Shown: positions 50,047 to 59,111, counted from the first letter of the stretch. The stretch: DNA of 64,000 nucleotides from Oscillospiraceae bacterium (GCA_017622295.1 JAGARK010000038.1:49006-113005); one strand, 5' to 3'. A program made the numbers and translations. Notes: a model not told the origin generated them from the letters alone.

Positions 50047-52290
50047 ATGCGAAAGCTTATGTGGTTTACAATCGGATTCGGTATTGCCTGTGGTCTTTGC
50101 GCCTGGCTGTGGCAGATCCGTGACCTCCTTTTGATCGCCGGGGGACTGGCAATGGTATCCTTGGGCTTGCTGGCTTTTCTGCGGCGCATCGGATGGATCC
50201 GCCGGTTTGCGGTGCTGCTTTTGGGCATTGCTCTGGGCTTTGGATGGTTTGAGGTCTGGAACCGGACGTTTTTGGAGGAAGCTGCCACATTGGATGGGGA
50301 AACGGCTGAGATTATCGCCCGGTGCGATGATTATGGTTATGCCACCGGCTACGGCACCGCCGTGGATGCGACGGTATATCTGGAAGACTGCACCTGCCGT
50401 GCCCGGCTGTATTTCAGTAGCGATGCGGGAGTAGAACCAGGAGATTATCTCAAAGGTTCCTTTCTTTTCCGGATTACAACGCCCGGCGGCATAAAGGACT
50501 CTACCCACCATCAGGGCAAGGGAATCTTTCTGCTGGGCTATCAGACGAGCGATGTGCAGTTGGCAAAACCAGAGCAGCTGCCCTGGCAGCTGTATCCGGC
50601 CCTGCTGCGCCAGCAGATCACGGCGCTGCTGGATGAGCTGCTTCCACCCGATACGGAAGCCTTTGCAAAGGCCTTGTTGATCGGAAACCGGGAAGGTATC
50701 GATTACGAGACCAATACCGCCTTCAAAGTGACAGGAATCATGCACATCATTGCCGTGTCGGGTCTGCATGTGTCGATCCTGTTCAGTCTGATTTATACAT
50801 TGGGCCTTCGCAGACGCTGGATCGTTGCGCTGATTGGCATTCCGGCGCTGGTGCTGTTTGCTGCGGTGGCGGGCTTCAGTCCTTCGGTGGTCCGAGCCTG
50901 CATCATGCAGATTCTGATGATCCTTGCCATGCTCTTTGACAGGGAGTACGACGGCCCCACAGAGCTTTCCTTCGCCGCCCTTGTGATGCTGGCGTGCAAT
51001 CCGCTGGTGATTACATCCGTCAGCTTTCAGCTGTCTGTCGGCTGCATGGCGGGCATTTTCCTGTTCCACGGAATGATTTACACCTGGATGACCGAAAAGC
51101 TGGGTTGTGAGAAAAAACGCAGTTTTGTAAGACTCAAGCGTTGGTTCGCAGGCTCCGTATCCGTAACCTTAAGCGCCATGAGCCTGACCACACCGCTGGT
51201 TGCTTATCACTTCGATGCGGTGAGTCTTGTGGGTATACTGACGAATCTGCTGACCCTCTGGGCGGTGAATATCATCTTCTATGGCCTGATCGCAATGTGT
51301 ATCGTTGGTTCCTTTTCCGCTTTTGCAGGTGGAATCCTGGCTGTGGGCGTATCGGGGTTCATACGGTATGTGCTCCTGACGGCGAAGCTGCTGGCAAAAT
51401 TCCCCCTGGCCGCGGTGTATACCAGAAGCGTCTATATCTTCATCTGGCTGGTCTTTGTGTATGTGCTGCTGGCTGTATTCCTGTTCAGTCGGAAACGCCG
51501 GCCCGGTACGCTGCTGTGCTGCGGTGTGATTGGTCTGTGTCTTGCATTGGCAGCGTCCTGGATCGAGCCCATGACCGACGGCTGCCGGATGACGGTTCTG
51601 GATGTGGGCCAGGGGCAGAGCATCATACTCCAGAGTGAGGGAAAAGCCTATCTTGTGGATTGCGGCGGCAGTTATGACGAGGACGCTGCCGACCTGGCGG
51701 CGGAGACCCTTATGAGTCAGGGTGTCTTTCGGCTGGATGGCATCATCCTGACCCATTTCGACCGGGACCATTCCGGAGGTCTTCCCCATCTTCTGACCCG
51801 GATGAAGGCAGATGCCCTGTTCATGCCCGATGCGCTGGATGAAAACGGGGTAGGGGAGAAGCTGGAAGAATTGACTGGGGGCACGGTTGTTTACGTCCGG
51901 GAGGATCTGAGGCTGACCTATGGCGAAACGGAATTGACTGTTTTCGGTCCGGCGGTCACCAATTCGGACAATGAAAGCAGCCTGGCGGTCTTGTTCCAGG
52001 CTGAAAACTGTGATATACTGATAACCGGTGACCGCAGCGGCTTCGGAGAACGGATGCTGCTGCGGCAGATGGAACTGCCCCGGCTGGAAATCCTGGTGGC
52101 GGGCCATCACGGCGCCAAGAGTTCCACTTGTACGGAACTGCTGGACGCTACCCGGCCGGCCATCGCGGCAATTTCTGTGGGAACCAATCCCTACGGCCAT
52201 CCGGCTGACGAGCTTTTGAACAGGCTGGAGGAATACGGCATTTTGGTATACCGGACGGACTTAAACGGAAATCTGATTTTCAGAAGGTGA
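50047..52290 (+). CDS. comEC: ComEC/Rec2 family DNA uptake channel protein
   Basis: 747 aa. Short N-terminal membrane region, a DUF4131-like soluble domain, the ComEC channel core (KALLIGNREGIDYETNTAFK, GIMHIIAVSGLHVSILFSL, GFSPSVVRACIMQ) and a C-terminal metallo-beta-lactamase-like domain (VLDVGQGQSIILQSEGKAYL, LTHFDRDHSGGLPHLL, GHHGAKSSTC). Passes single-stranded DNA into the cell in competent bacteria; whether this host is competent is unknown. Immediately precedes holA, the usual Firmicutes order. Confidence 0.95.
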   Translation: MRKLMWFTIGFGIACGLCAWLWQIRDLLLIAGGLAMVSLGLLAFLRRIGWIRRFAVLLLGIALGFGWFEVWNRTFLEEAATLDGETAEIIARCDDYGYATGYGTAVDATVYLEDCTCRARLYFSSDAGVEPGDYLKGSFLFRITTPGGIKDSTHHQGKGIFLLGYQTSDVQLAKPEQLPWQLYPALLRQQITALLDELLPPDTEAFAKALLIGNREGIDYETNTAFKVTGIMHIIAVSGLHVSILFSLIYTLGLRRRWIVALIGIPALVLFAAVAGFSPSVVRACIMQILMILAMLFDREYDGPTELSFAALVMLACNPLVITSVSFQLSVGCMAGIFLFHGMIYTWMTEKLGCEKKRSFVRLKRWFAGSVSVTLSAMSLTTPLVAYHFDAVSLVGILTNLLTLWAVNIIFYGLIAMCIVGSFSAFAGGILAVGVSGFIRYVLLTAKLLAKFPLAAVYTRSVYIFIWLVFVYVLLAVFLFSRKRRPGTLLCCGVIGLCLALAASWIEPMTDGCRMTVLDVGQGQSIILQSEGKAYLVDCGGSYDEDAADLAAETLMSQGVFRLDGIILTHFDRDHSGGLPHLLTRMKADALFMPDALDENGVGEKLEELTGGTVVYVREDLRLTYGETELTVFGPAVTNSDNESSLAVLFQAENCDILITGDRSGFGERMLLRQMELPRLEILVAGHHGAKSSTCTELLDATRPAIAAISVGTNPYGHPADELLNRLEEYGILVYRTDLNGNLIFRR

Positions 52291-52294
52291 CACC

Positions 52295-53341
52295 ATGGCA
52301 AAGAAGCCTATACAAAACGACGGCTTTCAGGAGCTGAAAGCGTCCATTAAGAATAAAGACCTGGGGAGGCTCTACATTTTCCATGGTGAGGAAGTCTTCC
52401 TGATGGACCATTACTTCCGGCAGATGAAAAAGATCCTTCTGGACGATCTGACGGAATCCTTCAATTTCCACAAGCTGAATTCCGAGACCTTCGGATTGCA
52501 GGAGTTCGGCGACAGCGTGGAAAACATGCCCATGATGGCGGAGCACACGCTGGTTCATGTGGACGAGGTTGACCTGTTCAAACTGCCGGAGGCGGAGCGG
52601 AATAAAATGGCCGAGTTCCTTTCGGATATCCCGCAGTGGTGCACCGTGGTGTTTACCTACGAAACGGTGGCCTGGAAGCCCGACAAGCGGCTGAAAAAGC
52701 TCTGGGAGGCCATCGACAAGAATGGAACCATCGTGGAATTCGCCAAGCAGGGTCAGCGGGAGCTGATCGCCTGGGTATCCCGGCATTTTATGGCCCGGGG
52801 CAAGCGGATCAGCAATGATCTTTGTGCCTATCTCATCGACATCACCGGCGGCACCATGACTGCCCTGAGCGGCGAGATCGAGAAGATCGCCGCCTATTCC
52901 GGCGCAGATGAGGTGAAAAAGAGCGACATTGACGCCGTCACCGAGCCGGTGATGGATGCGGTGGTATTCCAGATGACGGATCTGATGAGCGAGGGCAAAT
53001 ACGGTCCGGCGCTCCAGAAGCTTCAGACTCTGCTGAAAATGCAGCAGGAGCCGCTGGCAATCTTAGGCGCCGTGGGCGGCCATTTCCGGCGTATCAGTAC
53101 CGCGAGAACTCTTCTGGACAACGGCAAGGGCTCCGGGGAGCTGATGAAGCTGTGCGGCATCCCGGACTATCCCGCCCGGAAGACCATGGATGCTGCCCGC
53201 CGGTTCCGGCCTGAATTCTGCCGCAAAGCCTCGGAGCTGGTGCTGGAGACGGACTACAAAATGAAAACCTCATTTGACGAGCCTCAGCGGCTGCTGGAGC
53301 TACTGATTCTGGAGCTGGCACAGGAGGCACGCCGTGGTTAA
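52295..53341 (+). CDS. holA: DNA polymerase III, delta subunit
   Basis: Clamp-loader subunit that opens the beta clamp. 348 aa with LGRLYIFHGEEVFLMDHYFRQMKKIL at the start, DEVDLFKLPEAER, LIAWVSRHFMARGKRIS and LRQ-type helical C-terminus (DYKMKTSFDEPQRLLELLILEL). Four bases after comEC. Its stop overlaps the RNase M5 start by 8 bases, tying three replication/RNA genes into one transcript. Confidence 0.92.
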   Translation: MAKKPIQNDGFQELKASIKNKDLGRLYIFHGEEVFLMDHYFRQMKKILLDDLTESFNFHKLNSETFGLQEFGDSVENMPMMAEHTLVHVDEVDLFKLPEAERNKMAEFLSDIPQWCTVVFTYETVAWKPDKRLKKLWEAIDKNGTIVEFAKQGQRELIAWVSRHFMARGKRISNDLCAYLIDITGGTMTALSGEIEKIAAYSGADEVKKSDIDAVTEPVMDAVVFQMTDLMSEGKYGPALQKLQTLLKMQQEPLAILGAVGGHFRRISTARTLLDNGKGSGELMKLCGIPDYPARKTMDAARRFRPEFCRKASELVLETDYKMKTSFDEPQRLLELLILELAQEARRG

Positions 53342-55787
53342 GATCAGGGAAGCCATCGTCGTGGAAGGACGATATGATAAAAATACACTCAGCCAGATCG
53401 TGGACGCCCCCATTCTGGAGACCTCGGGATTTGGCATCTTCAAGAATAAAGAGCAGATGGCGCTGCTGCGCAGCGTGGCGGAAAAGCGGGGACTGATCGT
53501 ATTCACTGACGCCGACGGCGCGGGCTTTGTGATCCGCAATCACATCAAGTCGGCCATCCCAAATCGGTACCTCAAGCATGCCTACACCCCCGACATCCTG
53601 GGCAAGGAGCTCCGCAAGCGTGAGCCCGGTAAGGAGGGCAAGCTGGGCGTGGAGGGTATGAAGCGGGATGTGATCCTGGAAGCGCTGCGCCGGGCCGGTG
53701 CCACCTTCGAGGGGGAAGCAAGCCCGGAAACAGCAAAAGTGATCACTAAGGCGGATCTGATGGATCTGGGCCTTTACGGCCCCGGCAGCAATGACCGCCG
53801 GGCGGCGCTGATCCGGCATCTGCGTTTCCCGGAGAAGATCAGCACCAATGGCTTCCTGCAGGCAGTGAATCTGCTGTATTCTCTGGAAGAACTGAACGAG
53901 ATCATTGCGGCATTGGAGAAAAAAATGGTTGATATACAGGTAAAAAACTTAACAAAATTCTTCGTCATCGGCGAGAATCTGCTGGAAGGCCTGAGCTTTG
54001 AAATTCAGGAAGGGGAGCGGGTTGCAATCCTCGGCCGCAACGGCTGCGGCAAGACCACCCTCTTCAAGATCCTCACCGGCGAGATGGATTTTGATGACGG
54101 CGAAGTCTACGTCAATCCGAATAAAAAGCTGGGTCTCATTTCTCAGATTCCCAAATTCCCCGAGGGTTTTACTGTCGAAGATGTGCTGCGCTCTGCATAC
54201 ACCGCCGTTCTTGCAGCCAAACGGAAGATGGAAATTCTGGAAGCGGCCATGTCCGGCGGTGCCAGCGATGAGCAGCTGCGCGAATACGACGATCTGACCA
54301 ACCGCTTCTTATCCGGCGGCGGCTACGACATGGATGTGGAGGTGGACAAGATCTGCAACGGTCTGGGTATCACCGCCGATCAGCGCATTCAGGAATTTGA
54401 CTCCCTCTCCGGCGGTGAGCGCACCAGAGTGAACCTGGCAAGACTGCTGCTGGAAAAGACCGAGATTCTGCTGCTGGACGAGCCGACGAACCATCTGGAT
54501 CTTTCCAGCGTGGAGTGGCTGGAGGGCTATATCAAGTCCTTCAAGGGCACCGTGCTGACCATCTCCCATGACCGATACTTCCTGGACCGGGTGGCCCAGC
54601 GGGTCATCGAGATCGTGGACGGTCACGCGGAGTTCTACTCCGGCAACTACTCGTTCTACATGGATGAAAAGCAGGCCCGGTTTGACCTGCAGCTGAAGCA
54701 GTACCAGCAGGAGCAGGCCAAGCTCAAGCAGCTGGGTTATACCGTCGAGCGCATGAAGGGCTGGGGTATCAACAACCGGACTCTGTACCGCCGGGCCATG
54801 TCCATCCAGCACCGGATGGAGCGCATCAAAAAGACCGAGCGGCCCAAGACCGAGAAGACCATGAAGGCCACCTTCGGCGAAAGGGACTTTTCCGGTGATG
54901 TGGTGTTCAATCTGAAGAATATGGCCAAGGCCTTCGGGGACCGGACGCTGTTTTCCGATGTCAATCTGAAGGTGGAGGGCGGCGAACGCATCGCCATCCT
55001 GGGCGACAACGGCACCGGCAAATCCACCTTCATCAAGTGCTTGCTGGGGGAGGAGGACTGCGCCGGCAAAATTCAGTTCGGCCCCACGGTGAAATGGGGA
55101 TACCTGCCCCAGATCATCCACTTTGACCACCCGGAACGTACCCTCTACGACACGATGCTCTACGAGAAGAACTGCACTCCTCAGGTGGCCCGTGACCGTC
55201 TGGGACAGTTCCTGTTCTCCGGTGAGGATGTGTTCAAGACCGTGGGAACCCTCTCCGGCGGCGAGCAGAGCCGTCTGCGGCTGTGCATGCTGATGGATGA
55301 GAAGATCAATCTGCTGATTCTCGACGAGCCGACCAACCATCTGGACATCGCCTCCCGGGAATGGGTGGAGGCCGCCATCGAGGAATTCGAGGGTGTGCTG
55401 CTGTTTGTTTCCCATGACCGTTATTTCATCGAGAAATTTGCAGAGCGGATCTGGCTGCTGGAAGACGGGCAGATCCGGGACTTCAAGTGCGGCTATCAGA
55501 AGTACCGCTCCATATTGGAGCATGAGGCCATGGCGAAGCCCGTGGTCACCGCGGCCCCCAAGCCCAAGAAGGAAAAACCCAAGGGCGGCACCAAGGAGCA
55601 GGACAAGCTGATAAGGCGTCTGGAGCGGGAAATCGAGAAGCAGGAAAAGCTGCTTGCCGAATTCGACCCGAAGATCGAAGCGGCCTCCGCCGACTACCAG
55701 GAGCTGACGAGGCTGCTGGAGGAGAAGGAAGAGGCGGAAATGGTGCTGCTGGAGCTGATGGAAGCCTGGGAAGCAGCCCAAGAGTAA
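53334..55787 (+). CDS. rnmV: RNase M5-like TOPRIM domain read through in frame into an ABC-F ATPase
   Basis: One uninterrupted 817-aa frame. Residues 1 to about 197 match RNase M5 (5S rRNA maturase): TOPRIM start IREAIVVEGRYDKNTLSQIVDAPI, LIVFTDADGAGFVIRNHI and DUF4093-like C-terminus ending LNEIIAALEKK, the expected end of that protein. Instead of a stop, Met198 begins a complete ABC-F protein. GTG 53334 has AGGAGG 6 nt upstream. Either a true fusion, or two products from one frame because GGAG lies 6 nt before the internal ATG. Confidence 0.8.
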   Translation: MVKIREAIVVEGRYDKNTLSQIVDAPILETSGFGIFKNKEQMALLRSVAEKRGLIVFTDADGAGFVIRNHIKSAIPNRYLKHAYTPDILGKELRKREPGKEGKLGVEGMKRDVILEALRRAGATFEGEASPETAKVITKADLMDLGLYGPGSNDRRAALIRHLRFPEKISTNGFLQAVNLLYSLEELNEIIAALEKKMVDIQVKNLTKFFVIGENLLEGLSFEIQEGERVAILGRNGCGKTTLFKILTGEMDFDDGEVYVNPNKKLGLISQIPKFPEGFTVEDVLRSAYTAVLAAKRKMEILEAAMSGGASDEQLREYDDLTNRFLSGGGYDMDVEVDKICNGLGITADQRIQEFDSLSGGERTRVNLARLLLEKTEILLLDEPTNHLDLSSVEWLEGYIKSFKGTVLTISHDRYFLDRVAQRVIEIVDGHAEFYSGNYSFYMDEKQARFDLQLKQYQQEQAKLKQLGYTVERMKGWGINNRTLYRRAMSIQHRMERIKKTERPKTEKTMKATFGERDFSGDVVFNLKNMAKAFGDRTLFSDVNLKVEGGERIAILGDNGTGKSTFIKCLLGEEDCAGKIQFGPTVKWGYLPQIIHFDHPERTLYDTMLYEKNCTPQVARDRLGQFLFSGEDVFKTVGTLSGGEQSRLRLCMLMDEKINLLILDEPTNHLDIASREWVEAAIEEFEGVLLFVSHDRYFIEKFAERIWLLEDGQIRDFKCGYQKYRSILEHEAMAKPVVTAAPKPKKEKPKGGTKEQDKLIRRLEREIEKQEKLLAEFDPKIEAASADYQELTRLLEEKEEAEMVLLELMEAWEAAQE
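53925..55787 (+). CDS. ABC-F family ATPase (internal start of the fused frame)
   Basis: 620-aa soluble twin-ATPase of the ABC-F class (Uup/YfmR/YheS type), which acts on the ribosome. First NBD: ILGRNGCGKTTLFKIL, SLSGGERTRVNLARLL, LLDEPTNHLDLSSVEWLE. Second: ILGDNGTGKSTFIKCL, LSGGEQSRLRLCML, LILDEPTNHLDIASREWVE. The interdomain linker has the ABC-F helical pattern, and the end is a charged coiled coil (LIRRLEREIEKQEKLLAEFD). ATG 53925 has GGAG 6 nt upstream, so independent translation is likely. Resistance function is possible but a housekeeping Uup-like role is more probable. Confidence 0.85.
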   Translation: MVDIQVKNLTKFFVIGENLLEGLSFEIQEGERVAILGRNGCGKTTLFKILTGEMDFDDGEVYVNPNKKLGLISQIPKFPEGFTVEDVLRSAYTAVLAAKRKMEILEAAMSGGASDEQLREYDDLTNRFLSGGGYDMDVEVDKICNGLGITADQRIQEFDSLSGGERTRVNLARLLLEKTEILLLDEPTNHLDLSSVEWLEGYIKSFKGTVLTISHDRYFLDRVAQRVIEIVDGHAEFYSGNYSFYMDEKQARFDLQLKQYQQEQAKLKQLGYTVERMKGWGINNRTLYRRAMSIQHRMERIKKTERPKTEKTMKATFGERDFSGDVVFNLKNMAKAFGDRTLFSDVNLKVEGGERIAILGDNGTGKSTFIKCLLGEEDCAGKIQFGPTVKWGYLPQIIHFDHPERTLYDTMLYEKNCTPQVARDRLGQFLFSGEDVFKTVGTLSGGEQSRLRLCMLMDEKINLLILDEPTNHLDIASREWVEAAIEEFEGVLLFVSHDRYFIEKFAERIWLLEDGQIRDFKCGYQKYRSILEHEAMAKPVVTAAPKPKKEKPKGGTKEQDKLIRRLEREIEKQEKLLAEFDPKIEAASADYQELTRLLEEKEEAEMVLLELMEAWEAAQE

Positions 55788-55808
55788 AAGCGCGGAATGT
55801 TTTTCAGG

Positions 55809-55837
55809 TTGACACTTCCCGGCAACAGGCCTATAAT
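55809..55837 (+). promoter_or_regulatory. Promoter of the Mrp/NBP35 gene
   Basis: Consensus TTGACA (55809-55814), 17-bp spacer, TATAAT (55832-55837). Confidence 0.92.
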
Positions 55838-55871
55838 ATTGGAAGATAAAATAAAAGGAGCGAATGTTAAA

Positions 55872-56693
55872 ATGAGTTCTTGTTCTGGTAACTGCAGCAG
55901 CTGCAGCTCTGATTGCGGCGAGCGCAAGGCAGAGAGCCTGCTGGCAGCTCTGAATCCCAAGTCCAGCGTTAAGAAGGTTATCGCCGTTGTCTCCGGCAAG
56001 GGCGGTGTAGGCAAGTCCACCGTGACTTCCATGCTGGCCGTAGCCATGGCCCGGGAGGGCAAGCGCGTGGCCGTTCTGGATGCCGATATCACCGGCCCCT
56101 CCGCACCCACCGCTTTCGGCGTCCATGAGTGCCAGGGTGCTACCGAAGATGGCCTGTATCCCGCCCTGACCCGCAGCGGCATCCAGGTCATGTCCATCAA
56201 TCTGCTGCTGGATAATCCCGCTGATCCCGTTGTCTGGCGCGGCCCCGTCATCGCCGGTGCCGTCAAGCAGTTCTGGACCGACGTCATCTGGGAAGATGTG
56301 GACTACATGTTTGTCGACATGCCTCCCGGAACCGGCGATGTGCCTCTGACTGTTTTCCAGAGCCTGCCCATTGATGGTGTGGTCATCGTTACCACCCCCC
56401 AGGATCTGGTCAGCATGATCGTCTCCAAGGCCGTCAAGATGGCTGAGATGATGCATATTCCCGTGCTGGGCTTCGTGGAGAACTACTCCTACCTGAAGTG
56501 CCCCGACTGCGGCAAGAAGATCGAAGTCTTCGGCAAGTCCCACCTGGACGAGATCGCCGCCAAGTTTGGTCTGCCCGTGCTGGCTCGGCTGCCCATCGAT
56601 CCTTCCGTTGCTCAGGCCTATGACAATGGACTGATGGAGACTGTTTATACCAACGATGTGGACGGCGTCATCGATGCGGTTCTGAAGATCTGA
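55872..56693 (+). CDS. apbC: Mrp/NBP35-family iron-sulfur cluster carrier ATPase
   Basis: 273-aa P-loop protein that binds and delivers [4Fe-4S] clusters. Deviant Walker A VVSGKGGVGKSTVTSMLA (about residues 40-57), DADITGPSAPTAFG, and the CPDC pair near residue 215 that binds the bridging cluster. The N-terminus has four more Cys (4, 8, 11 and 15), reminiscent of the NBP35 ferredoxin-like extension. ATG 55872 is about 11 nt from AAGGAG. Confidence 0.93.
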   Translation: MSSCSGNCSSCSSDCGERKAESLLAALNPKSSVKKVIAVVSGKGGVGKSTVTSMLAVAMAREGKRVAVLDADITGPSAPTAFGVHECQGATEDGLYPALTRSGIQVMSINLLLDNPADPVVWRGPVIAGAVKQFWTDVIWEDVDYMFVDMPPGTGDVPLTVFQSLPIDGVVIVTTPQDLVSMIVSKAVKMAEMMHIPVLGFVENYSYLKCPDCGKKIEVFGKSHLDEIAAKFGLPVLARLPIDPSVAQAYDNGLMETVYTNDVDGVIDAVLKI

Positions 56694-56702
56694 TAATGAT
56701 TT

Positions 56703-56732
56703 AATCCGGCCCTTCGGGGCCGGATTTATATT
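56703..56732 (+). terminator. Terminator after the Mrp gene
   Basis: AATCCGGCCC-TTCG-GGGCCGGATT, a 10-bp stem with a stable UUCG tetraloop, then TATATTTG. Confidence 0.85.
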
Positions 56733-56746
56733 TGTCGCATTCTGTC

Positions 56747-56775
56747 TTGATTTCCCGCAGGAATGACGATATAAT
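56747..56775 (+). promoter_or_regulatory. Promoter of the MBOAT-SGNH operon
   Basis: TTGATT (56747-56752), 17-bp spacer, TATAAT (56770-56775). Confidence 0.75.
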
Positions 56776-56815
56776 TTCCATGATTACCAACTCACGGAAA
56801 GATGGAAAGACACGG

Positions 56816-58147
56816 ATGCAATTTAACAGTATTCAATTCATTTTTATATTTTTGCCGCTGTTTCTGGCGGCATATCTTGTATTTCCGCCAAAGATTCGAA
56901 ATGTTGTTCTGATTCTGGGAAGCCTGGTGTTCTATGGCTTTGCCAGCGCGGGAAATTACTGGTGGGTGGCTGTGCTGATCGCGTGCACGGTGATGACCTA
57001 TTTTGCCGGACTATCCCTGGAAAAGCGCCATGACAAGGACCTTCTGACGCTGTATCTTGCCCTGATGGCGGCGCTGCTGGTTTTCTTCAAGCTGTTTGCC
57101 GGCGGCCGGTATCTGCCCTCTGGCATGAGCTTTTACCTGTTCCAGATGGCAGCCTACCTGATCGATACCTACCGGCTGAAGTACACTCCGGAACGCAGCC
57201 TGCTGCGCTTCGGCGCGCAGATGACCTTTTTCCCCAAGCTGCTGTCGGGCCCTCTGATGGATCCGAGGCAGCTTCAGCTCCAGTGCAAGTACTGTGAGCC
57301 CTGCTATGAGGATTTTCATAAAGGCCTTCAGGAGCTGATTCTGGGTCTGGGGCTGAAGGTGCTGCTTGCAAACCGGGTGGGAGGCCTGTGGAGCCTGGCC
57401 TCCACCGGCGGCTATGAGACCATTTCCACTCCCGCTGCCTGGATGGCCCTGATCGCCTACACCATGCAGCTGTACTTCGATTTTTATGGCTACAGTCTGA
57501 TGGCCATGGGCATTGGCCGGATGCTGGGCTTTGACCTGCCCCGGAATTTTGACGATCCCTACGCGTCCAAGACGGTTTCTGAATTCTACCGCCGCTGGCA
57601 TGTATCCCTGGGCCTGTGGTTCCGGGAGTATGTCTATTTTCCCCTGGGCGGCAGCCACCGGAGCAGCCTGCGGACCATTCTGAATCTGGCTGCAGTGTGG
57701 CTCTTTACGGGGCTTTGGCACGGCGTGGGCGGCAATTATCTGCTGTGGGCAGGCTTTCTGTGCGCCCTGATCATCTGCGAGCATGTCTTCTATGGCAAAT
57801 ACCTGAAAAAGAGCCGGGTGCTGGGCCATGTGTACACGGTCTTTGTGATCCTGCTCAGCTGGGTGCCCTTCGCGGTGGGGGATTCGGCACAGATGCTGAT
57901 TTTCCTGGGCCGTCTCTTTGGCATTGGCGGTCAGGTCCTGAATCCGCAGGATTATGTGATGTGGGGCATGGATTATGCGGGCCTTCTGGCGGCAGGTGTT
58001 TTGCTGGCAACACCCTGGCCCCGTAAGCTCTGGGAGCGTGTGCGCCGCAGCACGGCGGCGGATGCAGCGCTGCTGGCGGTCTTCTGGCTGGTGGTATACT
58101 ATATCGCTACCGCGGCTCAGGATCCCTTTCTGTATTTTCAGTATTGA
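56816..58147 (+). CDS. MBOAT-family O-acyltransferase (AlgI/DltB-like)
   Basis: 443-aa polytopic membrane acyltransferase. N-terminus MQFNSIQFIFIFLPLFLAAY matches the AlgI/DltB/PatA group; KLLSGPLMDPRQL, DFYGYSLMAMGIGRMLGFDLPRNFDDPY and SEFYRRWHVSLGLWFREYVYFPLGG are the MBOAT core, and TGLWHG carries the invariant His (His302). Moves acyl groups, usually acetyl, across the membrane onto surface polymers. The next gene encodes a likely partner. Target polymer unknown. ATG 56816 is chosen on N-terminal similarity. Confidence 0.92.
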   Translation: MQFNSIQFIFIFLPLFLAAYLVFPPKIRNVVLILGSLVFYGFASAGNYWWVAVLIACTVMTYFAGLSLEKRHDKDLLTLYLALMAALLVFFKLFAGGRYLPSGMSFYLFQMAAYLIDTYRLKYTPERSLLRFGAQMTFFPKLLSGPLMDPRQLQLQCKYCEPCYEDFHKGLQELILGLGLKVLLANRVGGLWSLASTGGYETISTPAAWMALIAYTMQLYFDFYGYSLMAMGIGRMLGFDLPRNFDDPYASKTVSEFYRRWHVSLGLWFREYVYFPLGGSHRSSLRTILNLAAVWLFTGLWHGVGGNYLLWAGFLCALIICEHVFYGKYLKKSRVLGHVYTVFVILLSWVPFAVGDSAQMLIFLGRLFGIGGQVLNPQDYVMWGMDYAGLLAAGVLLATPWPRKLWERVRRSTAADAALLAVFWLVVYYIATAAQDPFLYFQY

Positions 58148-58156
58148 GGTGGAAGC

Positions 58157-59041
58157 ATGAAAAAAATAACGCTGACACTTGTTTGCATGATTGTGCTCTC
58201 ATCGGTGCTGATGGCCTGCCTGGGCGCGTATCTGAAGTATGAAGTGTTGGAGCCTGCAGGCCTGTTCCAGGGGGAATCCATCATGGAGGTGCCCTTCCTT
58301 CTGCTGTCAGATTCCGGCGCTCAGTATACCCTGGAGTATCTGCAGGAGAAATCCGAAGAGACCGAGCCGCCCGAAACAGAGCCTCCCACGGAACCGCCAA
58401 CCGAACCTCCGACGCAGCCCCCCACCGAGCCTCCTACAGAGCCGCCGGTGCTGGAGGTGGACGAGAGCTGGTTTGACGATGTGCTGTTCATCGGCGATTC
58501 CAGAACCGTGGGCCTGCGGGATTACGCCCGGATCGGCAATGCCCAGTATTTCTGCTCGGTGGGTATGAAGATCTTCGACACCCGGGAGACCTGGGCTATG
58601 GACAAGACCTTCCCATACACCACGCTGGAGGACCTGCTTTCTGAGAGGACCTATGGCAAGATCTACATAAGCCTTGGTCTCAACGATGTGGGCTATAACC
58701 ACGATACCTTTGCCGAAGCCTATCAGGAGCTGGTGGATGTGATCCGGGAGCTCCAGCCGGATGCGGTGATCATTCTGCAGGGCATGATGGCTGTAACGGA
58801 GTGGAAAAATGAAATGGTCTGGTATTTTGGCATGGACAACATCAATGCCCTCAATGAGCGGATCGAGGCCATGGCCGATGGGGACATGGTGCGCTACATC
58901 GATGTCAATGAATGGATCACCGATGAAGACGGATTCCTTCCCATGGAGCTCAGCGGCGACGGCTGCCACCTGTATGTGGACGGCTACCGGGCCTGGGCCC
59001 AGTGGATATTTGACACCGCCGGAGATTTGAGAATCCCATAA
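58157..59041 (+). CDS. Membrane-anchored SGNH/GDSL hydrolase or acyltransferase
   Basis: 294 aa: one N-terminal transmembrane anchor (residues 6-25), a Pro/Thr/Glu spacer with TEPP-type repeats (about 69-97), then an SGNH domain with Ser115 in FIGDSRTVG, Asn in SLGLNDVG, and Asp268/His271 in GDGCHLYVDGY. It lies 9 bases after the MBOAT gene; MBOAT plus SGNH pairs (AlgI-AlgJ/X, PatA-PatB, DltB-DltD) O-acetylate extracellular polymers. The same role is inferred here. Confidence 0.88.
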   Translation: MKKITLTLVCMIVLSSVLMACLGAYLKYEVLEPAGLFQGESIMEVPFLLLSDSGAQYTLEYLQEKSEETEPPETEPPTEPPTEPPTQPPTEPPTEPPVLEVDESWFDDVLFIGDSRTVGLRDYARIGNAQYFCSVGMKIFDTRETWAMDKTFPYTTLEDLLSERTYGKIYISLGLNDVGYNHDTFAEAYQELVDVIRELQPDAVIILQGMMAVTEWKNEMVWYFGMDNINALNERIEAMADGDMVRYIDVNEWITDEDGFLPMELSGDGCHLYVDGYRAWAQWIFDTAGDLRIP

Positions 59042-59045
59042 CATG

Positions 59046-59080
59046 AAGCGGATGCACCGTAGGATGCATCCGCTTTCTTG
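59046..59080 (+). terminator. Terminator after the SGNH gene
   Basis: AAGCGGATGCA / TGCATCCGCTT, 11 bp, then TTTCTTG. Confidence 0.75.
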
Positions 59081-59111
59081 CGGTAATTTTCGATATTTTT
59101 CGCGATAAAAC

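Noticed and set aside
53925-55787. ABC-F gene as an antibiotic resistance determinant
   Set aside because: The linker and C-terminal coiled coil look like the housekeeping Uup/YfmR type, and there is no leader attenuator in front of it.
58361-58450. Short tandem repeats considered as a CRISPR array
   Set aside because: The repeat unit is 12 bases with no spacers and encodes TEPP peptides inside a gene.
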